From Algoriphagus iocasae (GTDB taxonomy: Bacteria > Bacteroidota > Bacteroidia > Cytophagales > Cyclobacteriaceae), in assembly GCF_014206875.1 (NCBI RefSeq), contig NZ_JACIJO010000002.1, forward strand, positions 248,001 through 312,000: a DNA stretch of 64,000 nt. The letters run 5' to 3'. Positions 45,467 through 55,585 of this stretch are shown here, in pieces; positions within the stretch are counted from its first letter, which is position 1, and each line of letters begins with the position of its first letter. The notes under the pieces were generated by a model that had not been told where the DNA came from, did not search any database, and saw only the letters and a program-made list of their open reading frames with translations. The translations under genes were made by a program, and so were the position numbers.

Positions 45467-45850
45467 CTACTTCGAAATCGGGCGCAAATTAGCTAGAAAG
45501 GCGTAGATATCAAAAACTAAGTAGAATAAAAAAATGATAAAGAAATCTGCGATAAACAGAATAATATTCTCCATTCCCGGCCAAACCTCTATCCCAATGA
45601 ACACCAAAGAGGCTATAAATCTAAGAATCATTGCCAGAACCATGATGTTGAAGAAATTTTCAGCAAAGGATTTCAGCAAAAATCCATTGAGTAAACTGAT
45701 TAAAAAAGATACTATTAACATGAAAAAATAAATTTCCCAGATTTTAGGATGAATTACCTGAGGCAAAACAAAACTCAAAATTCCGATTACTATTGCCAGT
45801 ATTGCTGACAGGATAAAAAACCGGACATGGATGTTTTTTAAAAGAGACAT
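45467..45850 (-). CDS. AtpI-like small membrane protein in the atp operon
   Basis: Protein of 127 residues with four predicted transmembrane helices and little else. Position between atpZ and atpB is where atpI/subunit I lies, and the length fits, but the sequence is too weakly conserved for me to name it. It may help assembly of the c ring or bind Mg2+ or Ca2+, as suggested for AtpI; this is inference from position. Confidence 0.6.
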   Translation of the reverse strand: MSLLKNIHVRFFILSAILAIVIGILSFVLPQVIHPKIWEIYFFMLIVSFLISLLNGFLLKSFAENFFNIMVLAMILRFIASLVFIGIEVWPGMENIILFIADFFIIFLFYLVFDIYAFLANLRPISK

Positions 45851-45895
45851 GTTTACTTTTTTTTTTGCAAAACTACCTCTTTTCCGAAAAATGTT

Positions 45896-46132
45896 TCAAC
45901 GATCCCGCTTCATGGTTTGCCAAAGTTGATAGAACGCAATCCCAATTGACAAAAAGCAAAATAACAACAGCCAAACTGGAAACTTCATTTCACTTCGCTG
46001 CTGAATCCACCAACCTAGGTAAGTTCCTCCTCCAATTACCCCAAAAAGCTGAAAAGACAATCCAATGTATTTTATATAAACTGGTGGTCCGCTGTTCTTT
46101 GGTTTATTCTGAGAAGAATTTGAATTGTCCAT
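45896..46132 (-). CDS. atpZ: AtpZ/AtpI family protein
   Basis: Protein of 78 residues with two transmembrane helices. GLSFQLFGVIGGGTYLGWWIQQ and the second helix WLLLFCFLSIGIAFYQLW match the AtpZ/AtpI domain, whose members are encoded first in atp operons and may form ion channels or assist ring assembly. First gene of the operon, divergent from sprE. Confidence 0.82.
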   Translation of the reverse strand: MDNSNSSQNKPKNSGPPVYIKYIGLSFQLFGVIGGGTYLGWWIQQRSEMKFPVWLLLFCFLSIGIAFYQLWQTMKRDR

Positions 46133-46276
46133 TAGATAGAAAGGTATTTGATGATTTGATTGATTTTTTTCCTCCCAAAAAGGGATAAACGAGCAAAAAG
46201 AATATTTGATTGCCCAGTTCGTTCAGTAAGTAAGGCAAAAAACCTATTTTGGTATCGAAATTGGGAAAAATAATAC

Positions 46277-48901
46277 ATGGGCAAACTTGTAAGACTATTC
46301 TTGGTCATTTTAATTTTTAGCAGTGCCTGCTCTTCTGAGCGGGACACATTTACAAACCGTACTTTTCATAACATCACTTCTCATTTCAATGCTTACTATC
46401 TGGCCGATGTCAAGATTAAAAAAGTGGAAGACATCGTCAAGTCAAATTACAAAGAGGATTACACTCAAGTATTGCCGGTATTTATTCCAATCGACTCTGC
46501 ATCTATTCAGGCTGGTGCAGACACCTTGCAATCCGCGAGAGAATTAGCCTCCAAAGCAGTTGAATGGCATAGAATCAGTAAATGGGTGGATGACAGTTAT
46601 TATCTACTTGGGAAAATCGATTACCTCCAGGCTCAATTTGACGATGCTCAAAACACCTATAAATATGTCAATGTCAACAGCAAGGATAAAGATCTAAGGC
46701 ACAAAACTTTGATTTCCCTTCTTAAGCTATATGTCGATTTGCAGGAATATGAAAATGCCAATTTCACTATTGACTACTTATCCAAAGAGTCTGGCATCAA
46801 TGACGAAAATCGATATGAGCTTTACCGTACCTTGGCATATTATTATGAATCACGAAGAGACGCCAATGGAGTAATAGGGGCTTTGGTGAAAGCTTTGGAA
46901 TATGTTGATGATAAAAAAGAGGAATCCAGAATCAATTTTATTTTGGCACAGCGCTACCAAAGATCGGGATTAGATGCACTGGCATTTGATTTTTATAACA
47001 AAGCACTGGCAGGTAATCCACCATACGAGAGAAGCTTTTTTGCGCAGCTATATGCCCAGCAAGTTGCTGAGTTAAACAAATCCAAGGATCTAAAAAAGGT
47101 CAGGAACTATTACGAAGACCTGTACAAGGATCCTAAGAATAAAGATCTGAAAGATGTCGTAGTGTATGAAATGGCACTCTTCGAAGAGAAGCAAGGAGAT
47201 ACTGAAAAGACCCTAGAATTATTACATCAGGCGGCAAAAGAACCGGGAAGCAATCCTCGCCAAAAAGGCTATATCTACCAAAAGCTGGCTGAAATCAATC
47301 TTGATGAATTTAAAGATTATCGAGCCACCAAATATTATTTAGACAGTGCCCTTACTTTTATCAATGAGGCTGATCCGGTAGCAAAACAAATTAAAGAGCG
47401 AAAAGAGACACTTGATCATTATGTTTTTCATGTGGAGAGAATCCATGCCAATGATAGTCTTATTTTACTTTCAGGCTTAAGTCCTGAAGAGCAGCAATTG
47501 GTTGCAGAGAACTTTATCAAAAGTGAAGAAGAGCGATTGCTGGCAGAGGCAGCTGCCAAACAAGAACCAAAAAGCAATAGCATTTTTGACAATTTGCTAG
47601 CTTTCAATGACAGGGGAACTGGTTCGACTTTCTATTTTGATAATTCGGTGGCGATGCAACAAGGAACCATTGAGTTTTATAGAACTTGGGGAAACAGGCC
47701 ATTGCAGGATAATTGGAGAAGAAGTGCAGCTAGCTTTCAAAGTACCGAACCTACAATTGCCGCTCCTGCAGAAAGTGATTCTACAGCGACAGACGATTCC
47801 GCAAATCCATTGAATCAACTACCAGATCTGGAGAGTTTATTGGCTCAAATTCCTAGTTCAGAGGAAGAGATCAATACTTTGAATCTAGAATTGGAAGAAT
47901 CCTATTTCGAGTTAGGAAAGCTTCTTTATTTTGAACTAAAAGAGATCGAAGCGAGCATAGACAATTTAGAAACCTTGGTGAGAGAGTATCCAAATTCTTC
48001 CAGAAAACCTGAGGCTTATTATTTACTTTATTTGGCACAACGGGATCGAGGAGGTAATTTCCAGCAATACGTAGGAAGATTAAATAATGAATTTCCGAAC
48101 TCACAATACACTTATTCAGTAAATAACCCGGATGCAGCTTCTGGAAATTTGGCTTATTTAGCCTCATCAAAGAACTATGAACTGGCTTATAACGCTTATT
48201 ATAATGGGAATTATCAAGAAGCCAGAAAAATCATCCAAGAAACACTGGAAGAATACCCTTTAACCAGAAATACTGAGAGAATTTTGCTTTTGGATATCAT
48301 GGTCACTGGTAAGCTAGACAGTCGCCAGGTTTACAGAAATAGACTAGAAGCATTTATTGAGAATTCAAAAGAGGAAGAATTGAGAGAATTGGCAAGGAAT
48401 ATGCTAAGACCCATGATGTCAAGCGAAGAACTTGCAGCGCTAAACAAACCTGACAGTACTGCTTTGGATTCTGCAGCTTTGGCCAATCCAGACCCTAATT
48501 TGAATCCGGATGGGCAAAACCTGCCAGAATCTCCATACAAAATCAATGACTCCAATACGCATATTTTTGTATTGGTTATGAGTCCCGATGAAATGGAAGC
48601 AGCAACCGGTTTATTAGCTGATTTGGAACAGTTTCATGCCAAAAACTTTCCGAATGCGAGATTGAGAACTGGAAATATGAATATGACGAGTGAGAATTCT
48701 ATTTATATCATTTCTCCATTCAACAATGCAGACAAGGCAAAAGAATATTACAGTCAGTTTCTGAATGATTTTAAGTCCGAAGGAATTACCGATTCTATTA
48801 AGAACAATTCGTTTGTGATATCCATTGAGAACTTCCAGCAACTGAACAAAACAAAAAATCTAGAGGAATACAGGACTTTCTTCAAGTCAGTTTATAAGTA
48901 A
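46277..48901 (+). CDS. SprE/PorW-like TPR lipoprotein of type IX secretion
   Basis: Lipoprotein of 874 residues, lipobox Cys18 (SSAC). The N-terminal FHNITSHFNAYYLADVKIKKVEDIV is the hallmark of SprE (Flavobacterium) / PorW (Porphyromonas), which are needed for T9SS function and gliding. Several TPR units follow (SKWVDDSYYLLGKIDYLQAQFDDA, YELAYNAYYNGNYQEARKII). A low-complexity acidic linker lies at about 500-540. PorW is reported to link the GldL-GldM motor to the outer-membrane translocon; the gld genes 4-10 kb downstream support this. The penicillin-binding gene starts 2 bases after its stop codon. Confidence 0.87.
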   Translation: MGKLVRLFLVILIFSSACSSERDTFTNRTFHNITSHFNAYYLADVKIKKVEDIVKSNYKEDYTQVLPVFIPIDSASIQAGADTLQSARELASKAVEWHRISKWVDDSYYLLGKIDYLQAQFDDAQNTYKYVNVNSKDKDLRHKTLISLLKLYVDLQEYENANFTIDYLSKESGINDENRYELYRTLAYYYESRRDANGVIGALVKALEYVDDKKEESRINFILAQRYQRSGLDALAFDFYNKALAGNPPYERSFFAQLYAQQVAELNKSKDLKKVRNYYEDLYKDPKNKDLKDVVVYEMALFEEKQGDTEKTLELLHQAAKEPGSNPRQKGYIYQKLAEINLDEFKDYRATKYYLDSALTFINEADPVAKQIKERKETLDHYVFHVERIHANDSLILLSGLSPEEQQLVAENFIKSEEERLLAEAAAKQEPKSNSIFDNLLAFNDRGTGSTFYFDNSVAMQQGTIEFYRTWGNRPLQDNWRRSAASFQSTEPTIAAPAESDSTATDDSANPLNQLPDLESLLAQIPSSEEEINTLNLELEESYFELGKLLYFELKEIEASIDNLETLVREYPNSSRKPEAYYLLYLAQRDRGGNFQQYVGRLNNEFPNSQYTYSVNNPDAASGNLAYLASSKNYELAYNAYYNGNYQEARKIIQETLEEYPLTRNTERILLLDIMVTGKLDSRQVYRNRLEAFIENSKEEELRELARNMLRPMMSSEELAALNKPDSTALDSAALANPDPNLNPDGQNLPESPYKINDSNTHIFVLVMSPDEMEAATGLLADLEQFHAKNFPNARLRTGNMNMTSENSIYIISPFNNADKAKEYYSQFLNDFKSEGITDSIKNNSFVISIENFQQLNKTKNLEEYRTFFKSVYK

Positions 48902-48903
48902 TT

Positions 48904-51210
48904 ATGAGTAAAAATTCAAAACCTGAATCATCTGGCTTTGCCAAAAAAATAGTCAAATTTATATGGCTAGCCTTTTTGGCTGGATTCTTTGGTTTCATCC
49001 TATTCGTTTGGATGGTGAGCATCAATTTCCTTGGCCTCTTTGGTTCTTTACCTGACTTCAAAGCATTAGAAAATCCTGAGAGCGAACTTGCCTCAGAATT
49101 ATATTCCTCAGATGGTGTTCAATTAGGTACCTACTTCCGTGAAAACAGAAGCCCGGTTACTTACGAGGAGCTTTCTCCTAACTTGGTTCATGCACTGATC
49201 TCCACAGAAGATGTGAGATTTGAAGAACACTCAGGCATCGATATGATCGCGATGATGAGGGTTTTTGTAAAATCCATATTGCTTGGTCAGGATGCAGGTG
49301 GTGGATCTACCTTGAGTCAACAAACAGCTAAGAACCTTTTTAAAACTAGAACAGATGCTTCTCAAGGCACTTTGAGTTCTGTCCCAGGTTTGAGAATGTT
49401 GATCATTAAAACCAAAGAATGGATTGTAGCCACCCAACTAGAAAAAGCTTATACCAAAAATGAAATCCTTACGCTTTATCTGAATACTTCAGAGTTTGGA
49501 TCCAATGCTTACGGGATTAAAACTGCAGCAAAAACCTTCTTTAATAAAACTCCTGCTGAATTAGATGTACAGGAAGCAGCGGTTTTGGTAGGTCTATTTA
49601 AAGCACCAACTTATTATAGCCCAGTCTATAATCCTGAGAATTCTCTACGAAGAAGAAACACGGTACTCTACCAAATGGTGAAAAATGATGCGCTATCTAA
49701 AGCAGAATTTGATTCGCTTTCTCAGCTTCCAATAGAACTTGATTATAATGTGGCCAATCAAAATAAAGGCCTAGCAACATACTTTAGAGAGGTGGTAAAA
49801 GCTGATCTTTTGAGATGGGCTAAGGATAACCTAAAATCTGATGGTACTTCTTATGACCTTTATGGCGATGGATTGAAAATTTATACCACCATCGATAGTA
49901 GAATGCAGCGATATGCAGAAGAGGCTGTTTCAGAACACATGGCTTCTCTTCAAAAGGCCTTCTACAAGGAAATGGGGAACCGAGACCCTTGGATAGACAG
50001 TGAAAATCGCGTAATTCCAAATTTCATCGAAGATGCAGTAAAGAGAACTGAAGCATATCGACTTCTTAAAATCAGATATGGTAACGATACAGACTCTATC
50101 GATCTAAAGCTGAATGAAAAGAAAAAGATGAAGGTCTTTTCATGGGAAAAAGGAGAAATAGATACGTTGATGAGTACGATGGATTCCTTGAGGTATTATA
50201 AGAAGTTTTTGCAAACTGGCTTTATGAGTATGGATCCACACACCGGCCAAATCAAAGCTTGGGTAGGTGGAATGGACCATAAGTATTTCAAATTTGACCA
50301 TGTAAAACAAGGTAAAAGACAGCCTGGGTCTACGTTCAAACCGTTTGTTTATGCTGCTGCTATTGAAAATGGATACAGCCCTTGTTACTCTGTTATTGAT
50401 CAACCTGTCGAAGTTTACATTCCAGGACAGCCTACTTGGAGCCCATCAAATGCGAATGGGAAATTCTCCTATGAGAAAATGACAATCCGACATGCAATGG
50501 CAGAATCTATCAATTCTGTTACTGCCTACATGATGAAAAAGCTGAGTCCAAAAATAGTGGTGGAAACAGCCAGAAGATTGGGTGTGACGAGTGATTTGGA
50601 GGAAGTACCAGCTTTGGCACTCGGGGTAAATGACGTAAGTATTTATGAAATGGTAGGTGCATTTGGAACCTTTGTTAATAAAGGAGAGCATACCACACCA
50701 TTCTACATTGATAGGATTGAAGATAAAAACGGAAATGTCATTCAGCAGTTTACTGCTAAAAAACGCCCAGCCATGAGCGAAGAGCATGCATACTTGATGA
50801 CTTATATGCTCAGAGGTGGTTTTGAAGAACGAGGTGGAACAAGTCAGGGAGTTCCCTATTCCATACGTGAAGGGAATGAATTGGGAGGAAAAACAGGAAC
50901 TACTCAAAATGCCTCTGATGGTTGGTACATGGGCATCAGTAAAGACTTGGTCAGCGGTACTTGGGTCGGCGGTGATGATAGAGCCATCCACTTTAGAAGT
51001 TGGATTAATGGACAAGGTGGTAGAACAGCAAGACCTATCTGGGTGAAATACATGGAAAAAGTCTATGCGGATAAAAGCCTCGGTTATACTAAAGGACCTT
51101 TCCCTAGACCAGAAAGACCATTGAGTATAGAAATTGATTGTGACGTGTATGAAAAAGAAAGTCAGCGCTTTGCAGATTTTGATTACGATGCTAAAAAGAA
51201 TGATTTCTAA
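48904..51210 (+). CDS. class A penicillin-binding protein (PBP1A)
   Basis: Bifunctional peptidoglycan synthase of 768 residues with one N-terminal membrane helix. Glycosyltransferase motifs: STEDVRFEEHSGID with catalytic Glu102 and GGSTLSQQTAKNLF. Transpeptidase motifs: STFK with Ser476, then SVT (SxN position) and KTG at 663-665. The 768-residue length and close spacing to sprE are usual in this group. It ends with a strong terminator. Confidence 0.94.
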   Translation: MSKNSKPESSGFAKKIVKFIWLAFLAGFFGFILFVWMVSINFLGLFGSLPDFKALENPESELASELYSSDGVQLGTYFRENRSPVTYEELSPNLVHALISTEDVRFEEHSGIDMIAMMRVFVKSILLGQDAGGGSTLSQQTAKNLFKTRTDASQGTLSSVPGLRMLIIKTKEWIVATQLEKAYTKNEILTLYLNTSEFGSNAYGIKTAAKTFFNKTPAELDVQEAAVLVGLFKAPTYYSPVYNPENSLRRRNTVLYQMVKNDALSKAEFDSLSQLPIELDYNVANQNKGLATYFREVVKADLLRWAKDNLKSDGTSYDLYGDGLKIYTTIDSRMQRYAEEAVSEHMASLQKAFYKEMGNRDPWIDSENRVIPNFIEDAVKRTEAYRLLKIRYGNDTDSIDLKLNEKKKMKVFSWEKGEIDTLMSTMDSLRYYKKFLQTGFMSMDPHTGQIKAWVGGMDHKYFKFDHVKQGKRQPGSTFKPFVYAAAIENGYSPCYSVIDQPVEVYIPGQPTWSPSNANGKFSYEKMTIRHAMAESINSVTAYMMKKLSPKIVVETARRLGVTSDLEEVPALALGVNDVSIYEMVGAFGTFVNKGEHTTPFYIDRIEDKNGNVIQQFTAKKRPAMSEEHAYLMTYMLRGGFEERGGTSQGVPYSIREGNELGGKTGTTQNASDGWYMGISKDLVSGTWVGGDDRAIHFRSWINGQGGRTARPIWVKYMEKVYADKSLGYTKGPFPRPERPLSIEIDCDVYEKESQRFADFDYDAKKNDF

Positions 51211-51231
51211 AATCATAAAACTCAACAAAGA

Positions 51232-51262
51232 AAACAGCCTTAATCCAAGGCTGTTTTTTTAT
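51232..51262 (+). terminator. Terminator of the sprE-PBP1A unit
   Basis: Perfect 10-bp stem AAACAGCCTT/AAGGCTGTTT, 5-base loop, then T run. Confidence 0.9.
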
Positions 51263-51271
51263 TTTTAGACC

Positions 51272-53077
51272 ATGGAGGCATCATCCTACACACCAAGTGA
51301 ACATCTTTCTCTTCCCGATCAGCCGGGAGTATATCGTTATTTCAATTCCGATAATGAGCTTATCTATGTTGGAAAGGCAAAAAGCCTAAAGAAAAGAGTT
51401 TCTAGCTATTTCAATAAAAACTCAGGAGTTAATCTGAAGACAAGAAGAATGGTGAAAGAGATCGTAAAGATCGAGATCACAATTGTCAACAGTGAGTTTG
51501 ATGCGCTGCTTCTTGAAAATAATCTCATAAAAAAGACTCAGCCGAAATACAACATTCTTTTAAGGGATGACAAGACTTATCCGTATCTCCTTTTAACAAA
51601 GGAAAATTTCCCCCGAATTTTTCAAACCAGAAAAATGATCCCAAAACGAGGGACATACTTCGGCCCTTTTGCAAGTGTAAAGGCAATGAATAATGTTCTG
51701 GACTTAATCAGGGAGTTATTCACTATTCGGACTTGTAAACTGGATTTGTCCCCGTATAAAATTGCCGAGGGTAAATATAAAGTATGCTTAGAATACCATA
51801 TTGGTAATTGCCAGGGGCCATGTGTGGGTTTACAAAGAGAGAAAGATTACCTCAATGATATAGAACAAGCAAAGCACATCTTAAAAGGAAACCTGGGTCT
51901 AGCCAAAGCTCATTTTAAGAGTGAAATGCAAAAACATGCTGAAAACCTAGAGTTCGAAAAAGCGCAAAAGACAAAGGAGAAATTAGACCTCTTAGAAAAA
52001 TATCAGGCCAAGTCATTAATCGCCAGTCCAAGCATTGTGAATCTAGATGTTTGCACAATCGTCACCGATGAGAAATCAGCTTATGTCAATTACCTGAGAG
52101 TAAAAAATGGAGCAATGAATGTTTCCAAAAATGTGGAATTGAAAAAGAAGTTGGATGAAAGTGAAGAAGAACTGTTGGTAACTGCTTTAATCAGGCTTCA
52201 GGACCAATTTCAAAGTGATGCAACAGAAGTACTGAGTAATATTGAATTGGAGGAACCAATTGAAGGACTTAATCTGGTTAAACCTAAAATTGGAGATAAG
52301 AAAAAGTTAATTGAGCTATCACTTAAAAATGCTTTATTCTATAAAAAAGAAAAAGCACTTCTTAAGGGACTTAATGAAGACAAGAAAGACCGAGTAATAA
52401 AACAATTACAACAAGATTTGAGTCTTCCAGAAATTCCAGATCATATTGAATGTTTTGACAATTCTAATATCCAAGGAACAAGTCCTGTTGCAAGCATGGT
52501 TTGCTTTCTGAATGGGAAACCTGCTGTTAAGGAATATAGACATTACCATATCAAAACTGTGATTGGGGCAAATGATTTTGCCAGTATGAAAGAGATAGTC
52601 ACTAGAAGATATAAGCGGCTGGTAGAGGAGGATAAACCTTTACCAAAGCTGGTGGTCATCGATGGAGGCAAAGGACAATTATCCTCAGCTGTGGAAGCCC
52701 TTCAAGAACTTGGCGTTTATGGAAAAATGCCAATTATAGGTATTGCGAAGAGATTAGAAGAAATCTATTTTCCAGGTGACTCCTACCCTATTCACATCGA
52801 CAAGAAATCAGAAAGTTTAAGATTACTTCAGCGTATCAGGGATGAGGCTCACCGCTTTGCAATTACATTCCATAGGAAAGTAAGAAGCAAGAATGCCTTT
52901 GGGACTCAATTAACTGCTATTCCAGGAATTGGAGAAAATACCGCCGAGAAGCTATTATCACATTTTAAATCTGTCAAAAAGATCAGTGAGGCTAGCAAAG
53001 AGGAAGTGGAAGCTGTGATAGGAACTAGTCGTGCAAAGTCCCTATTTGAATGGGTAGAAAAAAATAAAGGGGCTTAA
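51272..53077 (+). CDS. uvrC: excinuclease ABC subunit C
   Basis: Nucleotide-excision repair endonuclease that cuts both sides of a lesion, with UvrA and UvrB. Domains: GIY-YIG nuclease at 15-95 (GVYRYFNSDNELIYVGKAKSLKKRVSSYF), UVR/UvrB-binding segment near 205-235, RNase H-like endonuclease domain (ECFDNSNIQGTSPVASMVCFLNGKPA; VVIDGGKGQ), and C-terminal HhH2 (LTAIPGIGENTAEKLLSHFKS). Length 601 is normal. It converges with gldN. Confidence 0.96.
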   Translation: MEASSYTPSEHLSLPDQPGVYRYFNSDNELIYVGKAKSLKKRVSSYFNKNSGVNLKTRRMVKEIVKIEITIVNSEFDALLLENNLIKKTQPKYNILLRDDKTYPYLLLTKENFPRIFQTRKMIPKRGTYFGPFASVKAMNNVLDLIRELFTIRTCKLDLSPYKIAEGKYKVCLEYHIGNCQGPCVGLQREKDYLNDIEQAKHILKGNLGLAKAHFKSEMQKHAENLEFEKAQKTKEKLDLLEKYQAKSLIASPSIVNLDVCTIVTDEKSAYVNYLRVKNGAMNVSKNVELKKKLDESEEELLVTALIRLQDQFQSDATEVLSNIELEEPIEGLNLVKPKIGDKKKLIELSLKNALFYKKEKALLKGLNEDKKDRVIKQLQQDLSLPEIPDHIECFDNSNIQGTSPVASMVCFLNGKPAVKEYRHYHIKTVIGANDFASMKEIVTRRYKRLVEEDKPLPKLVVIDGGKGQLSSAVEALQELGVYGKMPIIGIAKRLEEIYFPGDSYPIHIDKKSESLRLLQRIRDEAHRFAITFHRKVRSKNAFGTQLTAIPGIGENTAEKLLSHFKSVKKISEASKEEVEAVIGTSRAKSLFEWVEKNKGA

Positions 53078-53089
53078 AAAAGCCCCTTT
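53066..53089. terminator. Bidirectional terminator of uvrC and gldN
   Basis: Stem AAAGGGGCT/AGCCCCTTT with a 6-base loop, T-rich on the plus strand and, read the other way, followed by TTTATTTT. It lies across the uvrC stop codon and 6 bases before the gldN stop. Confidence 0.8.
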
Positions 53090-53094
53090 TATTA

Positions 53095-53910
53095 TTACCA
53101 CTCCCAAAGAGTGTTTTCGTATTCTAAAAGTTTATACTCGAACTCAAGCGAATTTATATATGCCTGAACTTCGGGGTTTGGACTATCCGCATCGACGAGA
53201 TCCGCTATTAAGGCCTCATCTGGATTAGTAAATCTCCTTACCACAGATCTAAATAATCTAGATTCAAAAGCCTGATCATAAGTTAAACTTTTAGATAGGT
53301 TTTTGAAGTTGATCCATCTTGCTTCTGGATGATCTTTGAAATAGTTATAGAAGTCTTTGTATCTGATGTAAGCAATTGTCTTCTGACCAGCATTAGAGTT
53401 GGTCTGAGAAGGCATTACTAATTCTAGATATTTAATATCAAACACCATATCTGAATGATGCTTGTCGAAAACAAAGTCTTCTTTAAAATCCAGGTAATAC
53501 AATTGTTTTACAAAGATGCTATCGCCTGTTGCATTCAACCAGAAGTTATCCTGAAATTCAGCAATTGACATAGGTTGCGTAAAATCCTCATCAGCAAATA
53601 CTTCAAGAGCATTCTCATCTACAACAGCTTTGTAGATGTAATTGATGATTCCGTTCTTTTTAGCATCTCCTGACCCATAAAGCGACAAATTATACTTTTC
53701 TCTAAGGTCAATTCTTCTCCAAACTGCGATTTGATACATCTTATCATCTTCTCTGATTCTTTTTGCAGAGAAAATTGTATCCATATCAAAGGTCCTGTCA
53801 CCATATCCTGAAGGAGTGACACTTGTTGCAATTTGTGCTTCACTTGCCAAAGGAGCAAAAGCAGCTACCATTAGCAGGGACAAGATCAATTTTGGAAGAA
53901 AATTTTTCAT
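53095..53910 (-). CDS. gldN: GldN, gliding motility / type IX secretion protein
   Basis: Periplasmic protein of 271 residues with signal peptide ending SEAQ at about 25. The segment DTIFSAKRIREDDKMYQIAVWRRIDLREKYN is typical of GldN/PorN. With GldK it forms the periplasmic ring of the T9SS under the outer membrane. It is the last gene of gldKLMN, 30 bases after gldM. Confidence 0.93.
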   Translation of the reverse strand: MKNFLPKLILSLLMVAAFAPLASEAQIATSVTPSGYGDRTFDMDTIFSAKRIREDDKMYQIAVWRRIDLREKYNLSLYGSGDAKKNGIINYIYKAVVDENALEVFADEDFTQPMSIAEFQDNFWLNATGDSIFVKQLYYLDFKEDFVFDKHHSDMVFDIKYLELVMPSQTNSNAGQKTIAYIRYKDFYNYFKDHPEARWINFKNLSKSLTYDQAFESRLFRSVVRRFTNPDEALIADLVDADSPNPEVQAYINSLEFEYKLLEYENTLWEW

Positions 53911-53940
53911 AATTAGTTTATCTGGATTCTTACCGAAAGC

Positions 53941-55548
53941 TTATTTCACTCCGATACGAATAACTTTGTTCAAAGTAGAAGGAATCTTATTTCCTCTAAA
54001 GTTTGTTCTGGTAACCTGTCTTACAACGATTACAATATCATCTCCAGCTCTTGCACTTTCAAGTAACTGACGCATTGCAATGCTATTACCACTTGAGATT
54101 TGAGTTGTCTCTCTAGGAACATCATTTCTCAGAAGTCTAATCTCACCACCAGTAACTTCGAAGTTAGCGTCTTTCGCCATAGTTCTTCCAAAAGTTGCTT
54201 CTGGTTTTGCCAAGACTTTTAATCCTGTTAATGTACCGATTGCTTGAGACTGGCTCAGATCAATTTCGTTTCCGTTTGAAGCAGCAGGTACCAAAGTTGG
54301 TTCTGGAACCGGTTTAATATCATACGCTACATCTCCGATTTTATTGCCTCCAGAGCTTACTCCAATAGTTACTTTACCTGATGCACCAGGTACAACGGTT
54401 AGTTGACCAGGCTTATTTCCTTTAATGGATTGACCATTACTTACTGCGAAATCCGGTGAGTAAGTATTACCCAATGCAGGAACTTCAATCAATAATTCAT
54501 TTGCACAATCTGCATAAAGCTGCTGAACTACTTCAGATGATACTTTAATTACAGGTTGAGCTACAAAGTATTCGTATTCAACTGGAAGTACTTTGTCTTC
54601 CCCACCAACATTTGTGACAATCTCACCTTTCAATACTCTTTTAGCTAAACCTCTATCATCATATTGGCCAGCTGGAGTTACAGTGAAATCAATTTTACCA
54701 AATCCATTTTCAACTGGTACCGCTCTACCATCAATTGTCATTTGAGGGGCAGCAGCAGAAGAACTGGATGCGATAAACATATCCCCTTCAAACTTAGTGC
54801 CTGCTGCCACTACATTTGATGTAGCCGCGATTCTTGCTTCAACTATATCTGCTTTGAAATAGAATGTACCAATTGAACTGGTGATTTGAGAAAGTGCTTC
54901 ACTTTCAATATTCAGCACTTCATTTTGATATTGAGAAATCAAAGCCATAACAGCTCCAACTGGGGATTTCACAAAATTCAAAGCAACAAAGTCTTTATTT
55001 CTTGCCTCTCGGTCATTTGCAAACAAAGGAATTTCACCGGCGTCTTTAGCAATTGGCTGAAATGACATATCGATACCAATTCCGCTTAAAATCTGAGAAA
55101 TCTGAGTTGGATAGCTATTTAGCCTTTCTTTCATTTCCTCACCTTTGCCATTGTTGGCAAACATATTTCCTGGAATTTCAGTGTTCTTCAGACTTGAATT
55201 TACGAAGTTACCTTCCTCATTAATCGCATTTGACTGCGTAATCAATTGTTGCTTCAACTCTTCCAAATAAGCAAAAATCTCTTTGGTAGCATTTCTTACT
55301 TCTTGGGCTGCTCCTACTTTAGGAACATCCTTTTCATTATTACCTTGCTGCTCTACGGTAGATTTAATAGAGTTTACAGTAAACTCATTTTTGGAAATAT
55401 AATTCCTGGAGGTTCTCTCCATACCATCATTCAGCAATACAAATTTCTGGAGAATCTGGTTACTTACCTGGAGGGCCAATAAGGCCGTCAAAACCAGGTA
55501 CATCATCCCGATCATCCGCTGTCTAGGTGTCTCTTTAGCTCCTGCCAT
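53941..55548 (-). CDS. gldM: GldM, gliding motility / type IX secretion protein
   Basis: Inner-membrane protein of 535 residues with one N-terminal helix (RMIGMMYLVLTALLALQVS) and a long periplasmic part of four beta domains. The N-terminus GAKETPRQRMIGMMYLVLTALLALQVSNQIL is the family signature. With GldL it makes the proton-driven motor that spans the periplasm to the GldK/GldN ring. Follows gldL by 37 bases. Confidence 0.95.
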   Translation of the reverse strand: MAGAKETPRQRMIGMMYLVLTALLALQVSNQILQKFVLLNDGMERTSRNYISKNEFTVNSIKSTVEQQGNNEKDVPKVGAAQEVRNATKEIFAYLEELKQQLITQSNAINEEGNFVNSSLKNTEIPGNMFANNGKGEEMKERLNSYPTQISQILSGIGIDMSFQPIAKDAGEIPLFANDREARNKDFVALNFVKSPVGAVMALISQYQNEVLNIESEALSQITSSIGTFYFKADIVEARIAATSNVVAAGTKFEGDMFIASSSSAAAPQMTIDGRAVPVENGFGKIDFTVTPAGQYDDRGLAKRVLKGEIVTNVGGEDKVLPVEYEYFVAQPVIKVSSEVVQQLYADCANELLIEVPALGNTYSPDFAVSNGQSIKGNKPGQLTVVPGASGKVTIGVSSGGNKIGDVAYDIKPVPEPTLVPAASNGNEIDLSQSQAIGTLTGLKVLAKPEATFGRTMAKDANFEVTGGEIRLLRNDVPRETTQISSGNSIAMRQLLESARAGDDIVIVVRQVTRTNFRGNKIPSTLNKVIRIGVK

Positions 55549-55585
55549 CTTCTTTTATTAGTCTATTCTAGATGATTGAGTATAA

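Noticed and set aside
46132..46347. Open frame of 71 codons on the minus strand upstream of atpZ
   Set aside because: It overlaps the start of sprE on the other strand, has no family features and covers the region expected to hold divergent promoters.
50446..51228. Antisense open frame of 260 codons in the PBP1A gene
   Set aside because: The sense strand carries the full transpeptidase motifs; the antisense translation is low-complexity and His/Ser-rich.
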